DNA of 64,000 bases, taken from positions 3,787,877-3,851,876 of the forward strand of contig CBDDLA010000001.1 in the NCBI GenBank assembly GCA_965230485.1, written 5' to 3'. Numbering within the stretch: the stretch's first letter is position 1; each line of letters starts with the position of its first letter. The translations under genes and the position numbers were made by a program. Shown in pieces: positions 44,001-52,126 of this stretch. This DNA comes from Putridiphycobacter sp965230485 (GTDB lineage: Bacteria; Bacteroidota; Bacteroidia; Flavobacteriales_D; Crocinitomicaceae). Below the pieces are notes generated by a model, which was not told the origin of the DNA, did no database searches, and saw nothing but the letters and a program-made list of their open reading frames with translations.

Positions 44001-44705
44001 ATAATTTAACCCACTACTGTATGAGGTAGCCAGGGTGTTACTTCGGTGATTAGTTACACCAACCAAATTTTCTGGTTCACTTGGTGGATCGATTTGTTCG
44101 AAGTAATAAAAAGGAGCTAAGCCATAAAGCAAGTCAAGTTTTGAGATGTCAATATTGAAACGGATATATTTATAATTTGGAATAGGTTCAATTTCTGCAC
44201 CAAGATTCGTTATCATATTTTCAATTACAGATCTAGATATTGAAGAAAAGAAAGCACCATTTAAGGTTATTTTATCTTTTCCAACGAGAGCCCATTGATT
44301 GTATCTTTGGCTAGCAAGATCTTTCGATAATTTAAATTTGTTTTTTATGTCGCTTATTGCTAATAGTTTAGAGTCTAAAAGTGTTTGCCAATTAGCAGAG
44401 TTGCTAATTTGTGCGAAATACGCATTTTTTGGAAGGTAATTTAATAAAGTAATACCCTCGGCTTTTAGCCGATCTTTGATTTCATTTGTAGGTATTTCAC
44501 TAAATTGAATAATTCTAAACGAATTTAATTCGTTGGCACTTTTAGCATCATCAAATATTTTTTTGGAAGATACTTCATTTTGATTGAGATTAACATTGCC
44601 TGATTTCAAAAGAATTGGATACTCTGATTGACTGTATGAAGAATTGGTAAAAGCAATCAGAATGAATAAAAGAAGTGATTTTAATAAGTAAGATAGTTGG
44701 TTCAT
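41100..44705 (-). CDS. Secreted S8 (subtilisin-like) protease with type IX sorting domain
   Basis: 1201 residues. The signal ends SSYS|QSEY. An N-terminal propeptide (about 27-210) precedes the peptidase domain. The catalytic triad is intact: Asp246 in VMLQDNSRL, His272 in GDHGEHCGGT, and Ser440 in GTSMSCPG; the oxyanion Asn is in FSAGN (Asn361). After the peptidase come a pro-convertase P-like domain (about 515-620), fibronectin/Ig-like modules (about 630-850), and a jelly-roll region (about 940-1110) with DSAIDDISI-like strands. The last 75 residues are a type A sorting domain (KIYPNPTNGQLFYEL ... GIYFMRLLKDD). It is an exported protease, likely nutritional. Confidence 0.95.
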   Translation of the reverse strand: MNQLSYLLKSLLLFILIAFTNSSYSQSEYPILLKSGNVNLNQNEVSSKKIFDDAKSANELNSFRIIQFSEIPTNEIKDRLKAEGITLLNYLPKNAYFAQISNSANWQTLLDSKLLAISDIKNKFKLSKDLASQRYNQWALVGKDKITLNGAFFSSISRSVIENMITNLGAEIEPIPNYKYIRFNIDISKLDLLYGLAPFYYFEQIDPPSEPENLVGVTNHRSNTLATSYSSGLNYTGDGITVMLQDNSRLDEHIDYTGRFFNSNTAVNNGDHGEHCGGTIAGAGNLDPIARGMAYGAEVLVYGAGNNNFNAVPGLYTSSNLRITSKSYSNGVNAGYTGLARNLDEQVRTMPELTHVFSAGNSNGLGTTTAGSQWFNITGGHKIGKNVIAVGNLTLTDGIAASSSRGPSEDGRIKPDICAVGSNVYSTVDPNSYDNKTGTSMSCPGVAGVIAQLYEGYKDLNGGNNPEAALIKAAILNTGKDLGNPGPDFIYGWGRINARRAFELISNNQYFSDDISQGDNLTHTINVPNGISEARIMVYWTDYEAMQNANLALVNDINMTVTSPSGAITNPWVLNNSADANLLNLPATQLVDNVNNVEQVTIDTPQPGSYTVNLDGFAIPQGPQKYYVVYELVTDDVVLTYPIGGEGLDSDKSEFIRWDAHKDAGTFTLEYSVDSGANWIPLAANINASVRHFTWNVPSVVTGEALVRVTRGTSSSQSHESFSIIQVPQNLEVANVCIDSVTLTWDPVQGATGYEVSFLGNKYMDSVGTSTTNSITLANPYTTDFWWSVKALGPNDCVGRRAIAEFHQAAGLFNCVVELDASISDTTNLNGRTILTCMETEPLKVGITVVNSGLLDLTNIPVNYQLNNGTVFTEMYTGTLTPNTSTYFVFSSQISIPFGTNTLKVWTSYNGDQNSLNNEIVSEFTYLDESPETLPFTEDFETFDLCGTNSNCEIEVCDLDNNFINDRNGFKDDIDWRTNEGPTPSGSTGPSQDFNPGTESGKYLYLEASGTPLCNLKVAQVISPCISLDENAVMSFAYHMDGLEMGELHLDILVNNVWTNDIIQPYTGNQGPGWFKRESIDLSPYTGNIVNFRFRGITGNGYRSDIAIDDISITSTLNINNTFTSNNLKIYPNPTNGQLFYELENADNATIQIIDANGQLVKVLDNLNNKGEIDLSNYAKGIYFMRLLKDDSTSIQKIVVE

Positions 44706-44808
44706 GTAAATAGTTTTGGTATTTAAATCCTAAAGATAGCTAATTTGAATTTTGTTCATTAATGAAAACGACACAAAATAGCCAAGGGTTTGTAATGCTA
44801 AAAAAGTG

Positions 44809-45831
44809 TTACCACTTTACAATTACCTTTCCAATTGATTTTCTGCTTTCTAAAAGTGTGTGTGCTTTGGCTATTTCTTCTGCGTTAAAAGTGGCACCTA
44901 CATGAGGTTTAAGTTTACCATTGGCGATCAGTTTAGTGACTTCAGTTAGGCAATAATTAAGCATTTCAGGTTTATTATCTCCAATTTTAAGCATATTGAC
45001 GCCAATAATACTTTTAGATCGCATCATCAATCCAATGGCCAATCTAAACCCCATTTTTCTCACAAAATTTAAACCAGATAAGGCCCCCCATTTTTTACCA
45101 GATAATTCAGAACCACCAAATAAGATAACGCGTCCACCAGACCCAATTAAACTAAAATCTTTTTTAAACGTTGACCCAGCAATTGGATTAAACGTGGCAT
45201 CCAGTCTTTTTCCTCCTAATAGTTTTGTTACATCTTTAACATAATCTGACTGCCTATAGTTTATGCCATAATCCGCCCCTTGATGCTTAACATACTCAAT
45301 TTTTTCTGTAGAACCTGCCGTCGCAAAAACCTCGCATTGTTTCAATTTACACAATTGAATTAATGCTGTGCCAACACCTCCTGCACCAGCATGAATAACT
45401 ACTTTGTCACCTTTAAATAGGTTAGTAGCTACAAATGCCATATAATAGGCCGTGACATATTGAGTGGCAATGCAAAGTGCACTTCCTACGCCCATATCAT
45501 CTATGATGGCCACACCAAAGTCTTTTGATAGTGCATATTCGGCATAACCTCCGAAACGTGTAAAAGCAACTACTCGTTTTCCTACAAGGGCGTTATTTTT
45601 TTTATTTTTAACGGCTTCAACTGTACCTACAACCTCATATCCAATAATGGCAGGGAAGGGGGGAGCCTCTTTATATTGACCATGACGGGCCATGACGTCA
45701 GCATAATTTAAACCAAATGCTTCTACTTTTATCAAAACATCATCTGGTTTTTGTAAATCCGGCTTTTTCGTCTCTCTTAATTCAAAAGCTTTGTCAGCAG
45801 AACCTTTTTGGGTTAAAAAAATAGCTTTCAT
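44809..45831 (-). CDS. MDR-superfamily NADPH:quinone oxidoreductase, VAT1-like
   Basis: 340 residues. It is a zinc-free medium-chain dehydrogenase: the N-terminal GroES-like domain (VEAFGLNYADVMARHGQY), the NADPH fold with HAGAGGVGTALIQL (about 150-165) and the C-terminal ESRKSIGKVIVKW tail. It groups by appearance with VAT1/QOR types that reduce quinones or enones. It is the last gene of a minus-strand cluster; rsmI ends nine bases upstream. Confidence 0.9.
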   Translation of the reverse strand: MKAIFLTQKGSADKAFELRETKKPDLQKPDDVLIKVEAFGLNYADVMARHGQYKEAPPFPAIIGYEVVGTVEAVKNKKNNALVGKRVVAFTRFGGYAEYALSKDFGVAIIDDMGVGSALCIATQYVTAYYMAFVATNLFKGDKVVIHAGAGGVGTALIQLCKLKQCEVFATAGSTEKIEYVKHQGADYGINYRQSDYVKDVTKLLGGKRLDATFNPIAGSTFKKDFSLIGSGGRVILFGGSELSGKKWGALSGLNFVRKMGFRLAIGLMMRSKSIIGVNMLKIGDNKPEMLNYCLTEVTKLIANGKLKPHVGATFNAEEIAKAHTLLESRKSIGKVIVKW

Positions 45832-45839
45832 AAATTGTA

Positions 45840-46511
45840 TTACTTTTTACCTTCAACCGTAATAACAAACTCTCCTTTTGGAGGTTTATTCTCGAAGTGT
45901 CTCAATAATTCTGATGCATTGCCACGAACGGTTTCTTCAAATTTTTTCGATATTTCTCGCGAAACGGAAATTCGCCTTTCATTTTCGAAAAATGTTTCAA
46001 ACAACTTTAATGCCTTTAATAATCTGTGAGGAGATTCGTACATTACAGTTGTTCTTTTGTTTTCTGCAATCATTTTAACAATGGTTTCTCTTCCTTTTTT
46101 ATGAGGTAAAAAACCAATATAATTGAACTTTTCACATGGAAAACCACTATTAACAATGGCTGGAACAAAAGCAGTGGCGCCAGGCAAGCAATCTACCTCT
46201 ATGTCTGCGTCAATGCACGCCCTAACCAACAAAAAACCTGGATCAGAAATACCAGGAGTCCCAGCATCTGTAACAATAGCATATGTCATTCCAGCATTAA
46301 GATCCTCAACCAGCCTATTAACGGTTTTATGTTCATTGTTTTGGTGATGTGCAATAAGTTTATTCGAAATGTCGTAATGATTTAATAGTTTAGAAGTAAC
46401 CCTGGTATCTTCCGCCAAAATTGCATCTACTTCTTTCAAAACACGAATGGCTCTAAAAGTGATGTCCTCAAGATTGCCTATTGGAGTTGGTACAACAAAC
46501 AGTTTTCCCAT
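45840..46511 (-). CDS. rsmI: 16S rRNA (cytidine-2'-O-)-methyltransferase RsmI
   Basis: 223 residues. RsmI methylates the ribose of C1402 of 16S rRNA. The tetrapyrrole-methylase fold motifs are clear: VVPTPIGNLEDITFRAI, EDTRVT, SDAGTPGISDPG and YESPHRLLKAL, plus GEFVITVEGKK at the end. Its ATG shares one base with the TAA of the glutaminyl cyclase gene. Confidence 0.96.
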   Translation of the reverse strand: MGKLFVVPTPIGNLEDITFRAIRVLKEVDAILAEDTRVTSKLLNHYDISNKLIAHHQNNEHKTVNRLVEDLNAGMTYAIVTDAGTPGISDPGFLLVRACIDADIEVDCLPGATAFVPAIVNSGFPCEKFNYIGFLPHKKGRETIVKMIAENKRTTVMYESPHRLLKALKLFETFFENERRISVSREISKKFEETVRGNASELLRHFENKPPKGEFVITVEGKK

Positions 46512-47590
46512 TAATCTATTTTTACTTCAAATAATTTTGGCCAGAGCTTACCTGTTAAATAAATTTTTTTAGTGTTGGCTTCGTAAGCAATTCCATTCAA
46601 AACATTCGAGTTTCTGTCCATCCCTTGAAGCGAAACACCTGAGCAATCTATATTTGCCAATACTTTGCCACTTGCTGTGTCAACTTGAACTAAATAATCA
46701 GAGGTGTAAACATTACACCATAAATCACCATTAATTAATTCTAGTTCATTTAGGTTCTGTACATCATTCTGGTCACTAAAAACATCAATTTTTTTTTCTA
46801 TTTCAAAAGTTGTTGGATTTCGCCAAACTATGCTAGAGGTGCCATTTGACATAATTAAAGACCGACCATTATTTGTTAAGCCCCAACCTTCTTTCTCGTA
46901 GGTAAAAGATTTGATGTAATTAAAATCAATATCGTAAACAAGACATTGTTGATCTTGCCAGGTTAATTGATAAATGGTATCATTCAATATCGTAATGCCT
47001 TCTCCAAAATAACTGATATTTTCTAACTCTTTGTATTTTAAGTGATTCCCTGTAGAAAGGTCAACTTTTGCAATAAAGGACTTATTTGAATCACCAGACC
47101 CGGTACTTTCATATAAATCACCTTTATAAAATTCTAGTCCTTGCGTATAAGCATTATTTTTATGTGGATAGCTTGCGACTATACTGGCTATTTTTTGTTC
47201 AGGAATAATGTCTGAGAAAAGGACAATATTTCTAGTAGCACCTCTTGATTTACCATTTTTATCGTTATAGGTAATATAAACGGAGTGAAAACCTACACCT
47301 AAAGAGTCCGTTTCTATTGTAATAATCTGAGATTTAACAGCAATATCTTTTTTATACAATACATCATCAAAATAAATACTTAATGCCTTTACATCATTGC
47401 TGTCAATGACTTCAAGTTCAATATCTATGGTTTGTCCGGAAACATATTGCTGACTTCGGTTTGGAGAAATAATTTTAAGTGCAACAATTGGCTTATTTTT
47501 TTTTGGTCGATCATTATCCGTTTTACAGCATACTATAACAATCGTCAAAAGAGTTAAGATAATTCCGTATTTTATAAACTGTATTCTCAT
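46511..47590 (-). CDS. Lipid-anchored glutaminyl-peptide cyclotransferase with N-terminal Ig-like domain
   Basis: 359 residues. The signal ends TIVIVCC (lipobox, Cys21 or 22), so the enzyme faces the periplasm. An Ig-like domain (about 32-125, VALKIISPNRSQQY, YFDDVLYKKD) precedes a five-bladed propeller of the plant/bacterial QC type; the family motif is ASYPHKNNAYTQGLEFYKGDLYESTGS, followed by ISYFGEGITI, the metal-site LTWQD and SNGTSSI. It turns an N-terminal Gln into pyroglutamate. This fits the many Gln+1 exported proteins in the window. It is cotranscribed with a LytTR regulator and rsmI. Confidence 0.92.
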   Translation of the reverse strand: MRIQFIKYGIILTLLTIVIVCCKTDNDRPKKNKPIVALKIISPNRSQQYVSGQTIDIELEVIDSNDVKALSIYFDDVLYKKDIAVKSQIITIETDSLGVGFHSVYITYNDKNGKSRGATRNIVLFSDIIPEQKIASIVASYPHKNNAYTQGLEFYKGDLYESTGSGDSNKSFIAKVDLSTGNHLKYKELENISYFGEGITILNDTIYQLTWQDQQCLVYDIDFNYIKSFTYEKEGWGLTNNGRSLIMSNGTSSIVWRNPTTFEIEKKIDVFSDQNDVQNLNELELINGDLWCNVYTSDYLVQVDTASGKVLANIDCSGVSLQGMDRNSNVLNGIAYEANTKKIYLTGKLWPKLFEVKID

Positions 47591-47599
47591 TATAACATA

Positions 47600-48325
47600 C
47601 TATAGTTTTGAGATCATCTCCATTAAAACGCCTTTTTTTCTAGTAGAAACAGGTATTTTGCTATTGTCCTTCAACTGAATTTCACCATTTTGCTTCAAAA
47701 AGGCTTTAATTTGATTTTTTGCAATTAAATGAGACTGATGGACACGAATGAACCCCTGGTCACTTAGCAGTTTATCGAATTCTTTTAACGTTTTAGTCAC
47801 TAGTAATTTTGAATTGTCATCAAAATAGAATTTTGTATAATTAATATTTGATTCTAGTCTTACGATATCGCTGATGTCAACAATGTGAATTTTATCTACG
47901 GTATTGAGCGCTAACTTTTTTGGTGTATCTAAATTGGTTTTTAATACTTGCAACCGTTCAGTTGGATTGATTTGATCTTGAATTTTACTTACAGCTTGAA
48001 CGAGATCATCAGGATCAATTGGTTTAAGTAAATAATCAATAGCTGAGAATTTAAACGCTTTTACGGCAAACTCATCAGAAGCAGTAGTGAAGATCAATTT
48101 GAAATTTGTGTCATCAAGAATTTCAAGTAAATCAAATCCACTACCGTCAGGCATCTGAATATCTAAAAAAACTAAATCAGGTTTTTCAGCTTTGATTAAT
48201 TTTGCACCTGCAACCACACCATTCGCGCTCCCAACAATTTCTATGTTGTTACAATACTCCTGAATGTCTTCCGACAAAACTTTGATGGCTTCTGGAATAT
48301 CATCAATTATAACCGCTTTAATCAT
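47600..48325 (-). CDS. LytTR-type response regulator
   Basis: 241 residues. The receiver domain (1-120) has the acidic pocket (Asp8, Asp9), the phospho-acceptor Asp55 in VFLDIQMPDG and Lys106 in YLLKPID. The LytTR DNA-binding domain fills about 135-241 (IHIVDISDIVRLESNINYTKF, DQGFIRVHQSHLIAKNQIKAF, IPVSTRKKG). There is no histidine kinase gene next to it; in Bacteroidota the partner is often a distant LytS-like kinase. The gene starts right after the pheS stop and 9 bases before the cyclase. Confidence 0.95.
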   Translation of the reverse strand: MIKAVIIDDIPEAIKVLSEDIQEYCNNIEIVGSANGVVAGAKLIKAEKPDLVFLDIQMPDGSGFDLLEILDDTNFKLIFTTASDEFAVKAFKFSAIDYLLKPIDPDDLVQAVSKIQDQINPTERLQVLKTNLDTPKKLALNTVDKIHIVDISDIVRLESNINYTKFYFDDNSKLLVTKTLKEFDKLLSDQGFIRVHQSHLIAKNQIKAFLKQNGEIQLKDNSKIPVSTRKKGVLMEMISKL

Positions 48326-49360
48326 TTAATAAGCTGATTTAAATTGTGTAAGAAATCTAACATCATTTTCGGAATAGAGTCTTAGGTCGTTCACCCTGTA
48401 TTTTAACTGAGCAATTCTTTCAATACCCATTCCAAATGCAAAACCTGAATAGTCATCAGCACTAATTTTAGCTGATTCCAGCACATTCGGGTCTACCATC
48501 CCACATCCTAAGATTTCAAGCCAACCTGTATATTTACAAACATTACAACCTTTGCCATTACAAATGGTACAGGACACATCAACTTCAGCACTTGGCTCAG
48601 TAAACGGAAAATAAGAGGGACGTAATCGAATCTTTGCTTTTTCTCCAAACATTTCCTGCGCAAAATATAATAACGTTTGTTTAAGGTCTGCGAAAGAAAC
48701 ATCTTTATCAATATATAAGCCCTCGACCTGGTGAAAAAAACAATGGGCACGTGCCGAAATAGCTTCATTTCTGTACACTCTACCAGGACTTATTGTTCTT
48801 ATTGGTGGTTTTTCATTTTCCATTACCCTAACCTGAACTGAAGAGGTATGTGTTCTTAAGGCCATTTCGCGCTCACCTGTTTCGATAAAAAATGTGTCTT
48901 GCATATCTCTTGCAGGATGCTCAGGTGGAAAATTTAAGGCAGAAAAATTGTGCCAGTCATCTTCAATCTCAGGGCCTTCAGAAACAGAAAAACCAATGCG
49001 CTTAAAAATATCAATAATTTCATTTTTAACAACAGCGAGGGGATGCCTGGCACCAAGCAGCAATTGGTCGGCTGGTCGGCTTAAGTCAATCGAACTTTTA
49101 GTGGTTTCCTCTGAACTACTTTCAATTTTTGCTTTAAAACTTGAGAATTTGTTTTCAGTCGAAATTTTTACGCTATTAATCAGCTGACCAAATTCTTTTT
49201 TAAGGTCATGATTGACTGATCTAAGGTCTTGATAAAGAGACTTTAAATTACCTTTGCTCCCTAAGTATTTTATTCTAAATTGTTCAAGGTCATCTTTCGA
49301 TTGTATCTTGAAATCTGATACTTCTTGACTTATTTTTTTTATTTTTTCCTTTAAATCCAT
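48326..49360 (-). CDS. pheS: Phenylalanyl-tRNA synthetase alpha subunit
   Basis: 344 residues from the ATG at 49360 (an in-frame upstream codon at 49411 would add 17 residues of no homology). It is the catalytic class II subunit: an N-terminal coiled coil (about 1-75), GSKGNLKSL, motif 2 RTHTSSVQVRVM and REALSARAHCFFHQVEG, a CNGKGCNVCKYTGW insertion typical of Phe synthetases, and motif 3 GFAFGMGIERIAQLKY. It joins with PheT, not encoded here. It is the first gene of the minus-strand cluster pheS-lytTR-QC-rsmI-QOR. Confidence 0.97.
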   Translation of the reverse strand: MDLKEKIKKISQEVSDFKIQSKDDLEQFRIKYLGSKGNLKSLYQDLRSVNHDLKKEFGQLINSVKISTENKFSSFKAKIESSSEETTKSSIDLSRPADQLLLGARHPLAVVKNEIIDIFKRIGFSVSEGPEIEDDWHNFSALNFPPEHPARDMQDTFFIETGEREMALRTHTSSVQVRVMENEKPPIRTISPGRVYRNEAISARAHCFFHQVEGLYIDKDVSFADLKQTLLYFAQEMFGEKAKIRLRPSYFPFTEPSAEVDVSCTICNGKGCNVCKYTGWLEILGCGMVDPNVLESAKISADDYSGFAFGMGIERIAQLKYRVNDLRLYSENDVRFLTQFKSAY

Positions 49361-49426
49361 TACTAAAGTGTAACTAAATAGGGTGTAAAATTGTTTATAT
49401 ATAATAGACAATTCAAATCAAAAACA

Positions 49427-49434
49427 TATATTTG
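49427..49434 (+). promoter_or_regulatory. Probable -7 box of the lipoprotein gene at 49485
   Basis: TATATTTG matches TAnnTTTG, 50 bases before the ATG. It lies in the divergent promoter region shared with pheS. Confidence 0.4.
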
Positions 49435-49484
49435 TGTCGAATCGCTGAATAACATGGCGAAAATACAGATAAAAAATTAAAATT

Positions 49485-49901
49485 ATGAATAGATTTCTCG
49501 TAAAAACAGGATTATTCGCCACCTTTTTATTATTCGTTGCATTAAGTCTTAATTCATGTAGAAATGAAAAGCCAACAACAGCAACAGTCTCTGTAGTTGA
49601 TCAAGATGGTCAAATTGTTGAGAATGCCTGGGTAAGATTATATCCTACACCATCTGACCCTGCTCATCCACCAATTATAATTGATGACACTTTGATTTCG
49701 GATTTTGAAGGAAAAGTTACTTTTGATTATACTGACATGTTTAATTTAGGTCAAGCAGGGTTTGCTGTATTAGATATAGAAATTTGGTTACCTGATACTA
49801 CAACTGCGGATGAAAATGATAATTTACTAGAAGGTCAGGGAATTATTAAAGTAGAGCCTGAAACAGCTAATGAAGAAGAAGTGATTATTTTTCCAGTATA
49901 A
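49485..49901 (+). CDS. Small lipoprotein with carboxypeptidase-regulatory-like domain
   Basis: 138 residues. The lipoprotein signal ends LSLNSC (about Cys25), followed by RNEKPTTATVSV. The mature region VVDQDGQIVENAWVRLYP ... DFEGKVTFDY is the pattern of a transthyretin/CarboxypepD_reg-like beta sandwich. No family assignment. Together with the lipoprotein at 6479 it forms a recurring small class in this genome. Confidence 0.8.
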   Translation: MNRFLVKTGLFATFLLFVALSLNSCRNEKPTTATVSVVDQDGQIVENAWVRLYPTPSDPAHPPIIIDDTLISDFEGKVTFDYTDMFNLGQAGFAVLDIEIWLPDTTTADENDNLLEGQGIIKVEPETANEEEVIIFPV

Positions 49902-49924
49902 TAACTGAAAAATTAAAATATTAG

Positions 49925-49957
49925 AGCACCTTAGTTAAATATTGAGGTGCTTTTTTT
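49925..49957. terminator. Convergent terminator overlapping the end of a coding sequence
   Basis: AGCACCT (49925-49931) pairs with AGGTGCT (49945-49951) followed by a T run. It ends the plus-strand lipoprotein; the minus-strand gene (stop at 49931) reads through it for its last seven codons. On the minus strand the A run that precedes the hairpin encodes the Lys-Lys near its C-terminus. Confidence 0.75.
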
Positions 49958-50392
49958 ATGGTCCTGTAAGCATTTTTTTACCCTCTGTTCATGTGTTTTG
50001 CGTTCTTCTGGGGTTCTACTCGGATTTGTTATAATTGATTTACAATGCTTGTCAATGGCTTCAAAACGATTCATTAAAATATCAAATTCTACGTCACTTA
50101 TGTCATTTGCACTCTCTATTGCCTTTTGAATTGAATCGTTTTTGACAATGCAGTCACAAAAATCCCATTGAATACCATATTTCTTTTCAATAACATCTTC
50201 ATGCATTATTTCATCAGAGGCTTCATACTTTTCAGTTGAAGTGCTGTCAAGGAATTCTTTAGCATTCTTTTTGGAAGAATATTCACGTCTATTCACCGAG
50301 TCTTGATCTGAACCTTTAGTCTTGGAATCTTTATTGGGATGTGTGCAGCACATTAGGCATATGGTGACTAAGGTTAGGGTTATTTGTCGCAT
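49931..50392 (-). CDS. Lipoprotein with conserved cysteines
   Basis: 153 residues. A lipoprotein signal ends ICLMCC (about Cys15-16). The following 55 residues are polar and low in order; the C-terminal half has four cysteines in the pattern CDC-x(n)-HCK-x(n)-KKCL, which looks like a small disulfide- or metal-stabilised helical domain seen in several Bacteroidota proteins. I cannot name it. Its last codons lie inside the terminator of the convergent gene. Confidence 0.72.
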   Translation of the reverse strand: MRQITLTLVTICLMCCTHPNKDSKTKGSDQDSVNRREYSSKKNAKEFLDSTSTEKYEASDEIMHEDVIEKKYGIQWDFCDCIVKNDSIQKAIESANDISDVEFDILMNRFEAIDKHCKSIITNPSRTPEERKTHEQRVKKCLQDHKKSTSIFN

Positions 50393-50482
50393 AAAAAAAT
50401 CGTATATTTACAATGGTTTACAATATAGCCATAATTTTAGGTACGAAAATTGTAATTATTCATATTATAAATTACTGTTGAT

Positions 50483-51169
50483 ATGAAAAAGTTGGTTTTA
50501 TTTTTAATGACAATATTTAGTCTGAATGCATTTTCTCAAGAAAATGATTCTACTTATGAGTTCTATCATATGCCAATAGAGGTATTGGATCAAGAGTTTT
50601 TTAAGCAATATAAATACTTAAAACCAAAAGTGATTAAGGTTTATCCTTATGCAGCATATGCTGCTGATGTGCTTGACCAAATAGAAAACGATTTACAAAG
50701 TATTGAACGAAGAAGAAAGAGAAATAAACATTGTAAAATGTCCTACAAGTATTTAAAAAATGATTTTAAATACGCCATGCTAGACTTGTATATTTCAGAA
50801 GGAAAGGTGTTAATGAATCTGATAGCCAGAGAAACAGAAAGCACAGTTTTTGATATTATTAAAAAATACAGAGGAGCTGACAATGCCATGGTATTTAATG
50901 TGATGGGGAAGATGTTTGAGCAAGATATTAAAGCACCGTACGTAAAGAAAAACAACTACGTTTTAGAATATATCATTAAAGAAATTGAAGAAGGGAAAAT
51001 AAAAATTGAATCAAAGCCAAAATTAGTGACCAAAACTGACTTTAAGGCGGAAGAAAAACGACTTAAAAAGTTGAAAAAAGCTTACAAAGCGAAACAAAAA
51101 GCAAAAAAGAAACTTGAGCGTAAAACGAAAAAAGGAATGCGTAAAGCAGAAAAGAATAGTCGTGATTAA
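50483..51169 (+). CDS. Exported DUF4294-like protein with basic C-terminus
   Basis: 228 residues. The signal ends NAFS|QEND. The main domain (about 28-175; MPIEVLDQEFFKQYKYLKPKVIKVYPYA, IERRRKRNKHCKMSYKYLKNDFKYAMLDLYISEGKVLMNLIARET) is the DUF4294 family, restricted largely to Bacteroidota, of unknown role. The last 45 residues are almost all Lys, Arg and Ala, a basic helix that could bind nucleic acid, lipopolysaccharide or peptidoglycan; this is inference. It overlaps the convergent thioesterase by four bases. Confidence 0.85.
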   Translation: MKKLVLFLMTIFSLNAFSQENDSTYEFYHMPIEVLDQEFFKQYKYLKPKVIKVYPYAAYAADVLDQIENDLQSIERRRKRNKHCKMSYKYLKNDFKYAMLDLYISEGKVLMNLIARETESTVFDIIKKYRGADNAMVFNVMGKMFEQDIKAPYVKKNNYVLEYIIKEIEEGKIKIESKPKLVTKTDFKAEEKRLKKLKKAYKAKQKAKKKLERKTKKGMRKAEKNSRD

Positions 51170-51573
51170 ATCCAGTCTTCTTGTCTGAACATAGTTCCTT
51201 TAAAAACAGACACTAAGACATCATTTTGGTTATATGTCTTGATCTGATAGATCCCGAACCGTTTGCTTAAGCTGATTTCTTCAACCTTGGTACGTATAAT
51301 ATCACCAACTTTTACCGGTTTTAAATGTGTAATACTCGTTTCAATCGATACAGCTTGTTTTCCATGAGCGTTTGAAGAAAAAGCAATACAAGTGTCTGAA
51401 AGGGCATAAGTAATACTGCCATGAGCAATACCAAAACCGTTTACCATTTCAGGTCTAACGGTTAAAGATAATTCAACATTACCAGGCTCAATTTTATCAA
51501 TTTTAATCCCTAACCACTGACTCATGGCATCATTTGCCATCATTTTATCAACTATTTTATTTGGGCTTATCAT
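51166..51573 (-). CDS. PaaI-type hotdog thioesterase
   Basis: 135 residues. The hotdog fold is recognised by MVNGFGIAHGSITYALSDTCIAFSSN, with the HGG/HGS-type loop that carries the catalytic residues, and SIETSITHLKPVKVGD. It probably hydrolyses an acyl-CoA thioester such as a phenylacetyl-type CoA. It follows the acidic protein gene with a one-base stop/start overlap. Confidence 0.92.
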   Translation of the reverse strand: MISPNKIVDKMMANDAMSQWLGIKIDKIEPGNVELSLTVRPEMVNGFGIAHGSITYALSDTCIAFSSNAHGKQAVSIETSITHLKPVKVGDIIRTKVEEISLSKRFGIYQIKTYNQNDVLVSVFKGTMFRQEDWI

Positions 51574-52052
51574 TATTTGTCAATCGCGGCATTCATCAAA
51601 CCAATCATTGAGGAGATGACAATAAACAATTGTGTTTTGGTCTCTTCCTCCAGCACTTCGCCGTCTTCATCTTCAGCATCTATTTCATTAGCCATAAAAA
51701 CAGTTAGGTTTGGCTGGTTGATGAGCTCATGAAGTGAAGTGTAATCTTCGTTTTTATTAATCTCATCTAAGGCTAATAAGAAAGGCTCTTGAAAATTTTC
51801 TATGTGATCCTGATCAATAGGTTTTAATTTTAAGTTTGCTTCTTCAAACGCTGCCATTACAATGGCAAAATAATAGATTGAAAAAGTATTTAGATCTTCA
51901 TTTTCATATTCAACACCAGCTTGCATCACATGCCCCAGCAGATCTTCTTGTTTTAAGGCATAAGTTTCTATAATCTTATCCAGACCATCTTCATTTAAAC
52001 CATCAATTTTTTTAATAGCGTTTTCTATATGTTTTGGTGTAATTGTACTCAT
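51573..52052 (-). CDS. Acidic cytoplasmic protein of unknown function
   Basis: 159 residues, strongly acidic (many Glu and Asp; EIDAEDEDGEVLEEETKTQ), all helical, no signal. Sequence MSTITPKHIENAIKKIDGLNEDGLDKIIETYALKQ looks like a conserved hypothetical of Bacteroidota. It is coupled to the thioesterase downstream by a shared base, which suggests related regulation only. Confidence 0.75.
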   Translation of the reverse strand: MSTITPKHIENAIKKIDGLNEDGLDKIIETYALKQEDLLGHVMQAGVEYENEDLNTFSIYYFAIVMAAFEEANLKLKPIDQDHIENFQEPFLLALDEINKNEDYTSLHELINQPNLTVFMANEIDAEDEDGEVLEEETKTQLFIVISSMIGLMNAAIDK

Positions 52053-52074
52053 AAAAAATTCCGATTAAGGTAGA

Positions 52075-52082
52075 CAAAAGTA
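52075..52082 (-). promoter_or_regulatory. Probable -7 box of the acidic protein/thioesterase unit
   Basis: The complement of 52075-52082 reads TACTTTTG, an exact TAnnTTTG match, 23 bases before the ATG at 52052. Confidence 0.45.
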
Positions 52083-52126
52083 CTATTAAAAGCGGAAAAC
52101 ACTATTTAGTACCCAATCTAATGATT

